The notes: a model not told the origin generated them from the sequence alone. Positions 1-9,740 are shown, counted from the stretch's first letter. The stretch is DNA of 33,976 nt from a bacterium (GCA_021809325.1 JAKBAE010000007.1:1-33976), one strand, 5' to 3'. Made by a program: numbers and translations.

Positions 1-43
1 CAACTGCCCATTCTTGATCGTTCAGTCCTGTAAATTTACCCAT
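1..43 (-). CDS. IS transposase, 5' end only (runs off left edge)
   Basis: Read on the minus strand, an ATG at 43 (a second in-frame ATG lies directly upstream at 46) opens a frame that begins MGKFTGLNDQEWAV and continues past the window edge. This opening resembles the N-terminus of IS5/IS4-group DDE transposases of the DUF4096 type, where a K-F-x-G-L-x-D-x-x-W pattern is common. An AAGGAG Shine-Dalgarno lies at 47-52, only three bases from the ATG at 43. Only about 14 residues are visible, so neither integrity nor family can be confirmed. The right end of the element, with its terminal inverted repeat, would fall between about 55 and 132, downstream of the neighbouring epimerase gene. Confidence 0.5.
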   Translation of the reverse strand, partial: MGKFTGLNDQEWAV

Positions 44-132
44 CATCTCCTTCAGCTAAAATGAGGGAAATACGATGCCACATAAAGATTTTAGTGGCTA
101 GTCAAAGATATGTTCAGGATTTGGACTTTGTC

Positions 133-1113
133 TTATTGCTGAGTTGCTTTGAGATGGTATTCGCTGTACCACTCGAGAAACAGCTTGATCCCTTCTTCGA
201 TCGCCGTTGTTGGCTGAAAGCCGAGCAGTCTTTGACTTTTCTCAATGTCCGCGTAGGTTTGCGTCACTTCTCCCATCTGCATCGGGAGAAATTCTTTGAC
301 TGCTTTTTTTTGCAGTCCCTTCTCGAGCAGCTCGATCAGATAGAGTAGGTCGGCAGGGCGGTTGTTGCCTAAATTGAACGTCTCAAAAGGGGCGCCCAAA
401 TCAATGGCTGCCGCAGTTCCCTTAACGATATCATCGATATAGGTGAAGTCGCGCCGCATCTGGCCGTGGTTGAAGACCTGGATCGGCTGTCCTTCGCAGA
501 TCTGCGTCGTAAAACGGTAGTAAGCCATGTCGGGTCTGCCCCACGGGCCATAGACCGTAAAATAGCGCAGCGCTGTTATGGAAAGGCCGTAGAGATGGTG
601 ATATGCATGTGCCATCGCTTCATTCGCTTTTTTCGTCGCCCCATAGAGATTTGCCGGTTTGTCCGTCGGATCGTCGACGCTAAAGGGTGTTTTGCGGTTC
701 AGCCCATAGACGGATGAGGAGGAAGCGAAAATGAATTTAAGGCCGGGAAATGTGCGGCACGCTTCGAGGATGCTGACAAAGCCGTGGAGGTTCGAGGCGA
801 TGTAGTCGTCCGGCTCGTAGAGCGAATGGCGGACGCCTGCTTGAGCGGCCAAGTGAACGACGTGGGTAATTTCATTGCGCAAAAGCAGCAGGCGGAGAAA
901 ATCGCGGTCGCGGATATCGGCAGTCAAAATCTCAATTCCCTCCTGCACAAGACGATCTCTTCGGTCGCGCTTGAGCATCGGGTTGTAGTAGCCGTTGAAA
1001 TTGTCAATTCCTACGACCAAGTCTCCCCGCCTCTTGAGATACAAAGCGAGATGGTAGCCGATGAATCCGGCAGCGCCGGTTACGAGAATTCGTTTTGCAG
1101 CAGCTTTTTGCAT
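133..1113 (-). CDS. UDP-glucuronate 4-epimerase (NAD-dependent extended SDR)
   Basis: Predicted cytoplasmic enzyme interconverting UDP-glucuronate and UDP-galacturonate for surface polysaccharide. The 326-residue protein has the NAD-binding GAAGFIG motif at residues 13-19, a serine-rich SSSSVYG segment at 131-137 and the catalytic YGATK (Tyr157, Lys161). The segment GIDNFNGYYNPMLKRDR near residue 35 is typical of the UDP-GlcA 4-epimerase group (LpsL/CapI/WbnF) rather than GalE. Length is normal for the family. The ATG at 1113 has an AAGGG four bases upstream. It diverges from the polysaccharide-export operon starting at 1188, which ends with a UDP-glucuronate decarboxylase, so both enzymes draw on the same precursor. 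The exact substrate is inferred from family resemblance. Confidence 0.85.
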   Translation of the reverse strand: MQKAAAKRILVTGAAGFIGYHLALYLKRRGDLVVGIDNFNGYYNPMLKRDRRDRLVQEGIEILTADIRDRDFLRLLLLRNEITHVVHLAAQAGVRHSLYEPDDYIASNLHGFVSILEACRTFPGLKFIFASSSSVYGLNRKTPFSVDDPTDKPANLYGATKKANEAMAHAYHHLYGLSITALRYFTVYGPWGRPDMAYYRFTTQICEGQPIQVFNHGQMRRDFTYIDDIVKGTAAAIDLGAPFETFNLGNNRPADLLYLIELLEKGLQKKAVKEFLPMQMGEVTQTYADIEKSQRLLGFQPTTAIEEGIKLFLEWYSEYHLKATQQ

Positions 1114-1187
1114 TTTCCCTTAAAAAAAGATCTGCTATACATGACCGTTATACTCACTATCTTAAAAGAGAATCGGGCTTAATTGCC
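1114..1187. promoter_or_regulatory. Divergent promoter region between two polysaccharide transcription units
   Basis: This 74-base gap separates two divergent genes and should carry promoters for both. On the + strand there is an extended -10-like element TGCTATACA at 1133-1141 and a TATACT hexamer at 1149-1154; neither has a convincing -35 at standard distance. On the - strand TATAAC is present in the same stretch (complement of 1147-1152). Exact start sites cannot be assigned by eye. Confidence 0.35.
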
Positions 1188-2237
1188 ATGAGAAATCTGA
1201 TCTTTTTCTCCTTAGTGGTCGCGCTGGCCTCGTGCGGATCTCCGTACATGGGCAAAGATGTGTATGGCGCAGATGAGTTTGTCCTCGACTCGTATAAAAT
1301 TCGAGAGGGAAAATTTTCCATCCTCGAGCTGGAAGGCAAATGCTATGAAGAGCTCGATGAAAACCTTCTTGCGGAATACCAGGACTGCATCCACGAAGAC
1401 GATCTTTTGGAGATTGCTCTCTATCACCCGAAAAGGCTCGATCTCGTCACTGCTGTCCAAGAGATTGGAAAATCCGTTGGCTTCCGGGTCGTGGATGGGC
1501 AGGTCGCCTTGCCTGATTTGCCTTCCGTGGAAGTCAAGGGACTCACTCTCGAAGAGGCGCGGCAGAAAATTCAAGAGTGCTACAGAAAAGAGATCCGCGA
1601 TATGTCGGTCTTTCTCACTTACCGCGACCGTTTCAGCCGAAAAGTAGAGCTAGCGGGGCTGGTCGCCATGCCGAGCATCCCGGTCGACGGCAAGATCCGG
1701 CTCTTCGATGTGCTTGCCAAAGCGCGCGTACCAACCGATGCGAACCTCTTCAAGAGCTATCTTTTGCGAGACGGCCTCATGCTCTCCGTCGATCTCCATA
1801 AGCTCCTCAAAGAGGGGGATATGTCGCAAAACATCGTGATGCGCGGCGGAGACAAGGTCTATATCGCCGAAACATCTGCCGCCTCTTTGATGGTGATGGG
1901 CGAAGTAGGCGTAGAGCGGGTCATCAGCCTTCCCAACGGGTATATGCCGCTTCGGCATGCTCTGGCGGAAGCCAGAGGAATCCCTTACACCGGGGACAAG
2001 TCGTATATCCAAGTCATCCGCGGCAATATCGTACGGCCCAAAATCTATACCCTCAATTGGGAGCACGTCATCCATTTGCCCAACGACGCGCTTCTTCTCA
2101 TGCCGGGCGATATCATTTACGTAGCAGCCAAGCCGATCACCGAATGGAACCGCTTTATCTCGCAGCTTCTCCCGAGCTTTACAACGGTTGACGTGCTTAG
2201 CAACAGCTGTGGAAAATTCGGGTTAACGTTCCCATGA
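1188..2237 (+). CDS. Wza-like polysaccharide export lipoprotein (Poly_export/SLBB)
   Basis: Probable outer-membrane polysaccharide export component. The ATG at 1188 is preferred over an upstream in-frame ATG at 1095 because it places a lipoprotein signal at the very N-terminus: a hydrophobic run followed by the lipobox LASC with acylated Cys16. The upstream alternative would also overlap the divergent epimerase. The body shows a polysaccharide-export (PES) type domain, with a DLLEIALYHP-like segment near residues 70-80, followed by two SLBB-like repeats (around VELAGLVAMPSIPVDGK and VMGEVGVERVISLPNG). At 349 residues it is near Wza size. Its stop overlaps the next start as ATGA (2234-2237), implying translational coupling with the chain-length protein. 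Confidence 0.8.
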   Translation: MRNLIFFSLVVALASCGSPYMGKDVYGADEFVLDSYKIREGKFSILELEGKCYEELDENLLAEYQDCIHEDDLLEIALYHPKRLDLVTAVQEIGKSVGFRVVDGQVALPDLPSVEVKGLTLEEARQKIQECYRKEIRDMSVFLTYRDRFSRKVELAGLVAMPSIPVDGKIRLFDVLAKARVPTDANLFKSYLLRDGLMLSVDLHKLLKEGDMSQNIVMRGGDKVYIAETSAASLMVMGEVGVERVISLPNGYMPLRHALAEARGIPYTGDKSYIQVIRGNIVRPKIYTLNWEHVIHLPNDALLLMPGDIIYVAAKPITEWNRFISQLLPSFTTVDVLSNSCGKFGLTFP

Positions 2238-5077
2238 AGCCTCTAGATCCGGATGAAAAGATCTTTTCCTTAAGCGATATCGCCCGCCTGTTCCGGCAGC
2301 AAAAAAAAGGGATGTGTAAAGCAGCTTTACTTTGCGCTGCGCTTGCTGTTTGTTATTGTCTGATCCAGCCGGTGAAATATCGGGCGGAAGCGACGTTTAA
2401 GGAGCGCGCAGAGAAAAGAGAAGGCGAGGGTCTGCTAGGTGCGTTGGGTAGCTTTGGCGTCTCTTTAGACGGATCTCCCCAGGCAGCCGCGCTCATGAAA
2501 TCGAATCTGGTGTTAAAGCCGCTCGTTTCGGAGTTTGGCCTTCAAATCGCACTTGCCCCTCCTCATAAGCTCTTTCGAATCCAAAGGAGGCTGAGGGAAA
2601 ACTTTCGCATTGCCAGGGGCGTCCCCTTAGAAGATTCCGACCCCTTCCGTTTTTCCGATGTCGTCTACGAGGGGGAGCGGTCCAAAGGCTTTCAAATCCG
2701 CTTTTCGAGTCCATCTGCATTTATTGTTTTGTGCGCCGGCAAAGAAATCCCGGCCCGGCTAGGCGATCTAGTGAAGTTGGGTGAGGGGATTCAGTTTCGA
2801 TTGACGCGCACTCCCGAATCGCTGCGGATGGAAACCGATTACTTTTTCTCTCTCTCTCCTTGGATAGGGGCGGTGGAAGATCTGCGGGGAGCCCTGCAGA
2901 TTGCGCAGGATAAAGTCAACCGCTCGCTCTGTACGCTTTTTTTCTTCCATCGGGATCGCCAGCTGGCCTCCGATCTTCTCAATGCCTTGATGGCCGGATA
3001 CCAGCGCTATCTTAAGAGCGAGCACGACAGCATAGCCGAAGCCCAACTCGCTTTTCTCGCTAAACGGCAGAACGATCTCTATGGGATGCTCCAGCAGACC
3101 ATGGATGAGCATATGGGCTATTTGCGCAGCAACTTTACGGAGGGAGGGGTTCTCTCCCTTGAAGACGAGATGAAGCTTTTTTGCGATCCGCATGCAGATC
3201 TCTATAAGAGCGCATTCAATACCGATTTCGCTCTTGAGCTGCTCTCCCACTCTCTCGAGGGCAATGTGGAGCCTGAAGATCTTGTCGATCAAAACCTGAG
3301 GGCGTTGAATCAAGAGATCTTCGCGATGGAGAGCCAGCGGGATCTTTTGCTCGCATCGCGTTCTCTATCTCAGCAAGAAAGGGGCCCTTTTGAAAAAGAG
3401 GAGAGGCTTTTTGATTTAGAAAAGATCCGGGTGGATCTTGGCCAAGCGAGGACGGCTTTATCGAACCTGGAAAAAGGCGAGCTGCCTTTCTTTGTCGATT
3501 TGCGGCTCGACCCCAATCGGATCGTTCAGTCTTGGGCCAAACGGATTGCAGAAGGAGGGGGGCAAAGAGACGATCTCGAGATCTATTTACGCAACCTGGT
3601 CCGTCTCTATTCCGTGCAGGAAAAAATTCTCTTTGAGAGGCAATTTCAAGAGAGGCTGTTTCCCGAATTCGACGATCTCGATCTTGAGGGGGCAAAGCAG
3701 TTGCTCGTTTCTGCCCGCCAGGAGTTAGATCAGAGCCGGGCGATGGTTGAAAAATATGGCCACTTTTATAAAAAACTAGAAGATCCCAGCTTCGAGATCG
3801 CTACTCTCAATGCTGTCTTTCACGATGCAGTCAGCCAGAGCCTTTTGAAGAGGTCCGCAGATCTCCATTTTGCTTTGAGCGATGAAGAAAATTATAGTGG
3901 AAAAGAAGAAGAGCGGTATTTGCGTGAAAGATCGCTTCTCAGAGATCTTTTGTCGCAGCATTTGAAACAGATGGGCGAAATGGAAGAGATGCTTTTTTCT
4001 CTTTGCCAAGACAAGATCGCAGCCTTGCAGCAAGTAGGCATCGATAAGATGCAGCATCAGATCTCCGTCAATCAGGAAAAGATCGGCGAGCTTGTCGAAG
4101 AAAAAAAGAAGACATTGAGAATCCGGAAGGGTCTTCTCGAAAACAAAATGGGCGAGCTGCGAAGCCAAATGGCGAAAACTCTTCCGGAAAAATGGCGTGC
4201 GGAGCAGCTTTTGGAGTTTAAGGCGGAGATGGGGGCGAAGATGATGGAGTCGATCGGCCAGCTCGTCGAGTCGAAGACGATCGGCCACCATCTCCACCAT
4301 GTCGAGTCAAAGCCCCTCGATAGCTCATTTGCCCCAACCTCTCCTCAAGAGCCAAAATTCGCCCTCCTGATGGCAGCCGGAGCTTTCCTTGGCGCATTCG
4401 GCTCTTTTTCCCTCTCCTTTTTCCGGGGGCTCTATAGAGGGTTTTCCGCTACCATCGACACGCTGCAAGCTCTTCATTATCCTGTTTTAGGGACTATCTC
4501 CTTCGCAACAGACGGCCCCTCGATGGAGCCGGCCGAGGCGGATGATCTCGAGACGCTCCGCAAGGGGATTTTAGCCATCGGCCAGCCGCATGAGGGTAAA
4601 ATTCTTTCGCTTCTTGGATCCAAAGGCCCTGATTATTCGTATACCTTGGCAAAGCTCCTCTCTCAAAGCGGCCGGAGGGTGCTTTTGGTCCGCTGCGATT
4701 TTTCTTCGCCGTTTCAAGGATCTCCAAGGCCCGGCCTCTTGCAATTTTTAGACGGCTCGATCGACTCGCTGCCGATTTGCCTAGAAAGAGGGTATGCGCT
4801 CCTCCCGAGCGGAGGCTATACCCGCTTTGGAATGGAGCAGATAGCCTCTATGAAATTTGGACAGCTGCTGAAAGATCTTAGCGCTAGCTATGACCATTTG
4901 CTGCTTTATTCGCGCGCAGAAATCCTCAGCGCCGAGAGCGAAACACTGCTGGATTTAAGCGGCAAAGCCCTAGTGACGATTACAGGAGAATCAATAGAAA
5001 TGTTGACACCGTTATTGCAGAGGTCTTACCATGAAGGCCGAACTCGTATACTATTTCTCGTGTCCAGTCGTTTATGA
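2234..5077 (+). CDS. Wzz/GumC-like chain-length protein with degenerate BY-kinase domain
   Basis: Inner-membrane polysaccharide co-polymerase expected to control chain length and bridge to the Wza-like exporter encoded just upstream. The 947-residue protein has an N-terminal membrane helix (about residues 27-46), a long periplasmic part rich in charged helical, coiled-coil-like sequence (about 230-690), a second membrane helix (about 708-730) and a C-terminal cytoplasmic domain. That domain has the layout of a bacterial tyrosine kinase, but the Walker A position reads [10 protein letters not shown] (residues 795-804), without the Gly-Lys-Ser/Thr needed for ATP binding. The following Walker A' strand, VLLVRCDF, is also altered, and there is no C-terminal tyrosine cluster. 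It is therefore probably a pseudokinase. The 3' end overlaps the next gene by four bases. Confidence 0.8.
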   Translation: MKPLDPDEKIFSLSDIARLFRQQKKGMCKAALLCAALAVCYCLIQPVKYRAEATFKERAEKREGEGLLGALGSFGVSLDGSPQAAALMKSNLVLKPLVSEFGLQIALAPPHKLFRIQRRLRENFRIARGVPLEDSDPFRFSDVVYEGERSKGFQIRFSSPSAFIVLCAGKEIPARLGDLVKLGEGIQFRLTRTPESLRMETDYFFSLSPWIGAVEDLRGALQIAQDKVNRSLCTLFFFHRDRQLASDLLNALMAGYQRYLKSEHDSIAEAQLAFLAKRQNDLYGMLQQTMDEHMGYLRSNFTEGGVLSLEDEMKLFCDPHADLYKSAFNTDFALELLSHSLEGNVEPEDLVDQNLRALNQEIFAMESQRDLLLASRSLSQQERGPFEKEERLFDLEKIRVDLGQARTALSNLEKGELPFFVDLRLDPNRIVQSWAKRIAEGGGQRDDLEIYLRNLVRLYSVQEKILFERQFQERLFPEFDDLDLEGAKQLLVSARQELDQSRAMVEKYGHFYKKLEDPSFEIATLNAVFHDAVSQSLLKRSADLHFALSDEENYSGKEEERYLRERSLLRDLLSQHLKQMGEMEEMLFSLCQDKIAALQQVGIDKMQHQISVNQEKIGELVEEKKKTLRIRKGLLENKMGELRSQMAKTLPEKWRAEQLLEFKAEMGAKMMESIGQLVESKTIGHHLHHVESKPLDSSFAPTSPQEPKFALLMAAGAFLGAFGSFSLSFFRGLYRGFSATIDTLQALHYPVLGTISFATDGPSMEPAEADDLETLRKGILAIGQPHEGKILSLLGSKGPDYSYTLAKLLSQSGRRVLLVRCDFSSPFQGSPRPGLLQFLDGSIDSLPICLERGYALLPSGGYTRFGMEQIASMKFGQLLKDLSASYDHLLLYSRAEILSAESETLLDLSGKALVTITGESIEMLTPLLQRSYHEGRTRILFLVSSRL

Positions 5078-6081
5078 TGAAGAATTTAACTCGGAAGAGG
5101 ATTCTTGTCGCCGGAGGGGCGGGCTTTTTGGGCTCGCATCTATGCGATCGTTTGTTGAAAGAAGGCCATGAGGTTCTCTGCGCGGACAATTTTTTCACCG
5201 GCAAGAAGGAAAATTTGGCCCAGCTCTCTTCGCACCCTCGATTTGAGATTTTGCGCCACGATGTTACGCAGCCCTTGTTTGTTGAAGTTGACGAGATCTA
5301 TAATTTTGCATGTCCTGCATCTCCTCTGCACTATCAGCATGACCCCGTGCAGACGCTCAAGACGAGCGTCCTTGGCGCGATGCATCTTTTAGGTCTTGCT
5401 AAGCGCCTCGGCGCTAAGATCTTCCAAGCTTCGACGAGCGAGGTCTACGGCGATCCGACCCTCCACCCACAGACCGAGGAGTATTGGGGCAATGTGAACC
5501 CGATCGGTTTTCGCTCCTGTTACGACGAGGGAAAAAGATGTGCGGAAACTCTTTTTTTTGATTACTGGCGAAGCTACAAAGCGCGAATCAAAGTGGGGAG
5601 GATATTCAACACCTATGGCCCTCGCATGCATCCCAACGACGGCCGCGTTGTCTCCAACTTTATCGTCCAGGCCCTCACGAACGAGCCGATTACGATCTAT
5701 GGCGACGGAAAGCAGACCCGCTCATTCTGTTATGTTGACGACTTGATTGAAGTGATCGTCCGCCTCATGCAATCGGACGATACGCTCGTCGGTCCGATCA
5801 ATATCGGCAATCCCGCCGAATACAAAATCGCAGAACTGGCACACCAAATCCGCGAGCTCACCGGATCTCGCTCGCCTATTATCACAAAGCCGCTTCCCTC
5901 AGACGATCCCAAACAGCGGCGCCCCGACATTAGCAAGGCCAGAGAGTTTCTTGGCTGGGAGCCGAAAGTTCCCTTGGAAGCCGGTCTCAAAGCGACGATC
6001 GCCTATTTTGAGGGGGCTCTTTCTTTACGAACCGTTTCCGGCCCGGATCTCGCGCCATTTCTGGATCACCTGCGCAGCTAG
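5074..6081 (+). CDS. UDP-glucuronate decarboxylase (UDP-xylose synthase)
   Basis: Predicted to convert UDP-glucuronate to UDP-xylose with bound NAD. Motifs visible are GGAGFLG at residues 14-20, the STSEVYGD segment at about 120-127 with the family's conserved Glu, and catalytic Tyr150/Lys154 in YDEGK. The segments [13 protein letters not shown] and RSFCYVDDL are hallmarks of the UXS group. The 335-residue length matches bacterial UXS. It is the third gene of an operon in which each start overlaps the preceding stop by four bases. With the divergent 4-epimerase it gives two outlets from UDP-GlcA. Its last 57 bases overlap the convergent PBP2 gene. Confidence 0.9.
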   Translation: MMKNLTRKRILVAGGAGFLGSHLCDRLLKEGHEVLCADNFFTGKKENLAQLSSHPRFEILRHDVTQPLFVEVDEIYNFACPASPLHYQHDPVQTLKTSVLGAMHLLGLAKRLGAKIFQASTSEVYGDPTLHPQTEEYWGNVNPIGFRSCYDEGKRCAETLFFDYWRSYKARIKVGRIFNTYGPRMHPNDGRVVSNFIVQALTNEPITIYGDGKQTRSFCYVDDLIEVIVRLMQSDDTLVGPINIGNPAEYKIAELAHQIRELTGSRSPIITKPLPSDDPKQRRPDISKAREFLGWEPKVPLEAGLKATIAYFEGALSLRTVSGPDLAPFLDHLRS

Positions 6082-9000
6082 AGGGGCGGCCTCTTTCCCG
6101 CCTGAACCATACCGAAGATAGACGGCGACGACGATTTCGGGCTTGGCCCAGGGGTCTTTTTTCGATGCCGGGCTAAAACCTATCCCTCCGAACCAAATGT
6201 GTTTGTAAAGAGCGCCGGCGCATCCGGGATTTACGCTTGCTTTGCCCAGGATCTCTGCCGTACTGGTCTTTCCCACCATCTGATGCTCTAGCTTAAGGAA
6301 GTCCTTTAAAAGAACCGGCTTCGCATAAAATTCTCTAATGATGCTCGGGCGGGCGCTCCCTTTAGGGCCCCAGACGACGCGGTCCATCGCATCCAAAAGC
6401 GTATTGCGGCTCGATTGGGGGAGCGGGATCTCGCGGCGCGGACGGGGATTGGAAGCGGAGCGCTTGATCTCTTGGCTGCTCCTCTCCTGGTTGCCAAAGA
6501 GGGGGAAGTCGATGCCGAGAAAGGCGAGTTCGGCCTGGTTGGGAAAAGAAGGCTCGCTCTGTTCGGAGCTCACCCCTTCAATGGAAGCGACGAGTTTGGG
6601 TGTAAAGAGTTTGCCCCCATTGGCTAGCGCGCCGAGCATGCAGGCGGTCTGCAGCGGCGTGACGACGAGCGTATGCTGGCCGATTGCAAAGGAATAGAGT
6701 CCCGTCCGGTTTTGGGCAAGGTCGTCAGGCAGCCGGCCCTTGATTTCGCCCGGAAGATCGATGCCTGTACGCTCTCCAAACCCAAAGGTTGCAGCGGCGC
6801 GGAGGAGGTCTTGCGGGTCTTGGAGAAGATCTCCTGCCATGAGGGAAAAATAGGGGTTGCTCGACTGCTCGATGGCGCCGATGAGATCGAGTTTGCCCAT
6901 ATTGGGCGCATGGCTGCGGGGGAGCCTGCCGCCCTTGTAGTGGCGGGGAATGGGCTTGCGATCGAGTGTTGATCCTACGGTGCAGCTGCGCCGCTGGCGG
7001 TTGATGCGCACCTCGTCGATGATGGTAAAGTCAGCCGCAGAGATCCCTTTTTGCTGCAGCGCCTCATAGCCGACGATCAGCTTGAAGATAGAGCCGAGAG
7101 GGGCTGCGCACTGCAGGGAGTGGGACCTGGTATAGGCAAAGCCTCCGATCGGATAGAACGCTTGGGCGAGATGCTGCTCCGTCTGCTCGCCCTTTTTGCC
7201 GCGCAAAGAGGCGTAGCTGCCCCAAAGAGGGCGGCTGAGCTGGCGAAAGAAGCGCATGGTTTTGATCCACTGGATGCACTCTTCGTGCGTCAATTCGGAC
7301 GCAGAAGGGCGAAGCGGCAGCCAAGAACTGGAGCCAAGAAGGTCATAGTCGAAGTAGGGCGCCGCCCTCTCGTCGAGATGGGAGGCATTTTCTTTGAGAT
7401 AGGCGCAAAGGAGGGGAGCGCGGATCTCGTCCCAGAGAGCTGAAAATTGCTCGCTCTCTTCTTTGTCGATGTAGTCGAGATAGGGGCGGGGATAGAGATT
7501 TTTTTTCTGCTCCTCTACCCGTTTTTGCTGGAGGAATTCTTTGAGGCAAGAGCGCCGCCAATCCCTGAACTCGCCGGCATGAAACCGCTCTTTAGTCTTT
7601 GCGAGCAGCGCCTCTTCCGCCTTTTTTAGCGACTGGACAAGCGCGCGGTATGAAGAGAGTTTGACCGTCCCCATTTTAGCGATGAGCTCGTCAGTGAACG
7701 CAGGGCTGTAAACAGCCATGCGGCAGAGGTCTAGGCAAAAGAGCTTGTCCCCATTTTGGGGGATACCCCCGAGGAGCGCTTCAATACGGCGCTTATAAGG
7801 CAAAGCGTCCGGGCTTTGGAGCGCGGGAAGAAGGGCCGCATCTCCCTTATTTGGGAAGATCGCATCCATCAGGAGGGAGGGGGCCGGATTTCCCGTGAAA
7901 TAGAGGAGCGCTTCAAAATCTTCTTGAAGTTGGATGGCACTCTTCAAATCAAGCTCTCGGTTGGACCAGAACGCCTTCAAAGGCCCGTTCAAAGGCAGTA
8001 CCCATTGCAAATAGGCATCCCAAGAGAGAAAGGAGGGCTCTTCCCGAGAGTCCTTCTCCCGATAGAGGGGCTCTAGTCCGTCGAAGATCGCGCCGATTTG
8101 GTTTTCTCCCTCTTGCCAGCGCCGGACCCGCTTGGCTTTCTCCTCGCGGTTCGAGGCCAAAATAAAGTCGTTGGGATCAAAGCGCGGCGTGCTCGCCATC
8201 GCAAGGATCTCTCCGTTATTGGGATCGAAAGCGACGATAGCGCCTCCTTTGATCCAAGGCTGTTTGAGAGCAGCCCTCTGTTTGGTATCAGGATCGATCC
8301 CCAAACTGCGGCCATCGCGCGTCTTTTCGTTTTGGATGAGGAGCATTTCGCAAAACTCTTGCAGCTCGGCCGAAAGGGAAAGGACGAGCTTTTGGCCGCA
8401 AACAGGCTCCCTTCCCCCGGCAAGCTCGCGCAGGATCTGCCCTTTGCGATCGATCTCGTACGTCTTTTTTCCCGAAAAGCCCCGCAGCTCCTTTTCATAC
8501 TGCTTTTCCAGCCCCATCTTCCCGACGGAGTCGTTGATCGTATACGCCCTCTCCTGCAGCTCCCTAAAGCGGGCGGCAAGCGAGCTCTCGTCCAGACTCA
8601 TCTGCCGGAGCAGCTCAAGCTCTTCGGCAATCTCAAGATATTCTTTCTGACTGATCGCCCCAAGATGGCCGAGCAGGTGCGACGCCGTCTTTCCCATCGG
8701 ATAAAAACGCTCCGAGGCGCTCTCGGCGAGAAGGCCGGGCCACAGCCGCTCGAGTCCCTTGAGCCGGTAATACTGGCTTTCAGTGAGGTTCGACTCAATC
8801 ACAAAAGGCGTATGGGGAAAGAGCGAAGCTTTCGAGTGGATCAAATCCTCGATCCGCTCCGGCTCCAAAGAGAGTTCTTCGCCAAGCATGCAGGCGAGCT
8901 TGCGGATATACGCTTTTCGCGGGAATGAGCGGACCCGCTTGCCGTCCTCTCCCGTCTTCCACCCAAGGGAGGGGATCTCCGCAATCTGGCTGTAATAAAT

Positions 9001-9225
9001 CGACGCGTTGTAGCGGATCCGGTTTTGCGCCAGAGGAATCCCAAAGCGGTCTACGATCAGCCCCCTGTCCGCTCTTTGGACAAACGTCTTTTCCCTCGGC
9101 TTTTGCGACTCGATCAGCCTCTCTTCCCTCTGGATGATAGCGAGATGCCAGATGCGGAACGCAATCAGGAGAAACGCGCCGAGAAAAATCTGGAGCAGGC
9201 GATTTGTTTTTTGGAGAACAGACAT
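6025..9225 (-). CDS. pbp2: Penicillin-binding protein 2 (transpeptidase), long chlamydial type
   Basis: Class B peptidoglycan transpeptidase anchored by one N-terminal membrane helix (about residues 10-28). The catalytic SxxK is SIFK at 712-715, the SxN motif is SSN at 788-790, and the third motif reads KTS at 986-988 where most PBPs have KTG. The N-terminal dimerisation region is recognisable ([17 protein letters not shown], then [10 protein letters not shown] near 350). About 330 residues separate it from SxxK, several times the usual PBP2 spacing, giving 1066 residues against about 630 in E. coli. From memory, chlamydial PBP2 is likewise about 1080 residues. The ATG at 9225 has no strong Shine-Dalgarno. 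It is the divergent neighbour of the tRNA-Gly/rpsB unit, as in Chlamydia, where ompA lies between them. Confidence 0.9.
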   Translation of the reverse strand: MSVLQKTNRLLQIFLGAFLLIAFRIWHLAIIQREERLIESQKPREKTFVQRADRGLIVDRFGIPLAQNRIRYNASIYYSQIAEIPSLGWKTGEDGKRVRSFPRKAYIRKLACMLGEELSLEPERIEDLIHSKASLFPHTPFVIESNLTESQYYRLKGLERLWPGLLAESASERFYPMGKTASHLLGHLGAISQKEYLEIAEELELLRQMSLDESSLAARFRELQERAYTINDSVGKMGLEKQYEKELRGFSGKKTYEIDRKGQILRELAGGREPVCGQKLVLSLSAELQEFCEMLLIQNEKTRDGRSLGIDPDTKQRAALKQPWIKGGAIVAFDPNNGEILAMASTPRFDPNDFILASNREEKAKRVRRWQEGENQIGAIFDGLEPLYREKDSREEPSFLSWDAYLQWVLPLNGPLKAFWSNRELDLKSAIQLQEDFEALLYFTGNPAPSLLMDAIFPNKGDAALLPALQSPDALPYKRRIEALLGGIPQNGDKLFCLDLCRMAVYSPAFTDELIAKMGTVKLSSYRALVQSLKKAEEALLAKTKERFHAGEFRDWRRSCLKEFLQQKRVEEQKKNLYPRPYLDYIDKEESEQFSALWDEIRAPLLCAYLKENASHLDERAAPYFDYDLLGSSSWLPLRPSASELTHEECIQWIKTMRFFRQLSRPLWGSYASLRGKKGEQTEQHLAQAFYPIGGFAYTRSHSLQCAAPLGSIFKLIVGYEALQQKGISAADFTIIDEVRINRQRRSCTVGSTLDRKPIPRHYKGGRLPRSHAPNMGKLDLIGAIEQSSNPYFSLMAGDLLQDPQDLLRAAATFGFGERTGIDLPGEIKGRLPDDLAQNRTGLYSFAIGQHTLVVTPLQTACMLGALANGGKLFTPKLVASIEGVSSEQSEPSFPNQAELAFLGIDFPLFGNQERSSQEIKRSASNPRPRREIPLPQSSRNTLLDAMDRVVWGPKGSARPSIIREFYAKPVLLKDFLKLEHQMVGKTSTAEILGKASVNPGCAGALYKHIWFGGIGFSPASKKDPWAKPEIVVAVYLRYGSGGKEAAPLAAQVIQKWREIRAGNGS

Positions 9226-9265
9226 GCTCTTATTGAAAATCGCTTTCGCATTTTTCGCGAGAGGA

Positions 9266-9411
9266 ATTAAGGGCTCCGCCCTTAAAAACCCGCCAAAGGG
9301 GCAAGCCCCTCTGGACTCCCTTTGTTTTTTCTACGGGCGCAGAAAAAAATAATAAGGGGTTCCAAGAGGACTTGTCCCCTTGGCGGGATTCTTAAGGGCG
9401 GAGTCCTTATT
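9266..9411. repeat. Large imperfect palindrome (about 65-base arms)
   Basis: The left arm (about 9266-9331) and right arm (about 9340-9411) are near-complementary across their length. The blocks TTAAGGGCTCCGCCCTTAA and CTTAAGGGCGGAGTCCTTA pair at the outside, AACCCGCCAAAGGGG pairs with CCCCTTGGCGGGATT further in, and TTTTTTCT pairs with AGAAAAAA around an eight-base loop. Inner sub-palindromes (for example AAGGGCTCCGCCCTT) are also present. It occupies the gap upstream of PBP2 and before tRNA-Gly, with no plausible gene inside. It could be a dispersed intergenic repeat, a MITE-like element or a strong bidirectional transcription barrier. Confidence 0.75.
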
Positions 9412-9564
9412 GATAGTTGATAGATAATTGTTTATTTGATATGTTTGTTCTCGTTTTGTTTTGCTGCGTATGGGATGCGGTAAAATGAAAAATGGGGATT
9501 TTTGATGGAGCGAGCGAAGCTCTTGCAAAAAATCGCTGTTCGGTGTAAAACAGATGGCTTTAGC
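9412..9564 (+). promoter_or_regulatory. Intergenic stretch upstream of tRNA-Gly with weak promoter candidate
   Basis: No coding potential is seen. A weak sigma70-like pair lies just before the tRNA: TTGCAA at 9523-9528 and TAAAAC at 9546-9551 with a 17-base spacer, each matching four of six consensus positions. Initiation would fall around 9558, a few bases before the tRNA. A small GAGC-GAA-GCTC hairpin lies at about 9512-9522. This is the position where Chlamydia carries ompA and its promoters, but no porin remnant is visible. Confidence 0.3.
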
Positions 9565-9635
9565 GCGCCTGTAGTTCAATGGTAGAACAGTAGCCTTCCA
9601 AGCTACGAGCGTCAGTTCGATTCTGACCAGGCGCT
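9565..9635 (+). tRNA. tRNA-Gly (anticodon TCC)
   Basis: A full cloverleaf can be drawn. Acceptor GCGCCTG (9565-9571) pairs perfectly with CAGGCGC (9628-9634), the D-arm contains TAGTTCAATGGTAGAAC, the anticodon loop is CTTCCAA with TCC, and the T-arm is GTCAG-TTCGATT-CTGAC. The discriminator is T at 9635 and no CCA is encoded. It lies about 105 bases upstream of rpsB and may share its transcript. Confidence 0.96.
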
Positions 9636-9663
9636 TCTTGTTGAGACCTCTCCCCGGCCCTTC

Positions 9664-9713
9664 AGCCGTAGGGGCGGCTCAGTTAAACAGTAAGGCAGCG
9701 GGATTCCCGCCGC
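9664..9713 (+). promoter_or_regulatory. Two consecutive hairpins in the rpsB leader
   Basis: Between tRNA-Gly and rpsB two short GC-rich stem-loops can be drawn: AGCCG/CGGCT (9664-9668 with 9675-9679, six-base loop) and GCGGG/CCCGC (9698-9702 with 9706-9710, three-base loop), the latter extendable by two pairs past one mismatch. Ribosomal protein S2 leaders are often structured and autoregulatory. Such a role here is inference only. Neither hairpin is followed by a U-run, so they do not look like terminators. Confidence 0.3.
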
Positions 9714-9740
9714 TTGAACCCAGCACAAAAGAGGAATAGT

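Noticed and set aside
61-348. Plus-strand open frame opposite the epimerase gene
   Set aside because: It is antisense to a clearly conserved enzyme, with no recognisable family and no ribosome binding site.
1095-1187. N-terminal extension of the Wza-like gene from an ATG at 1095
   Set aside because: It would overlap the divergent epimerase start and bury the lipoprotein signal 31 residues inside the protein; the ATG at 1188 fits a lipobox at Cys16.
8098-8928. 276-codon plus-strand open frame within PBP2
   Set aside because: It is antisense to a conserved PBP2 region, with no matching motif or upstream signal; long GC-rich genes often give such frames.
9331-9579. Minus-strand open frame across the palindrome near tRNA-Gly
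   Set aside because: It consists of translated repeat and tRNA-flanking sequence and has no domain; such frames commonly arise from repeats.
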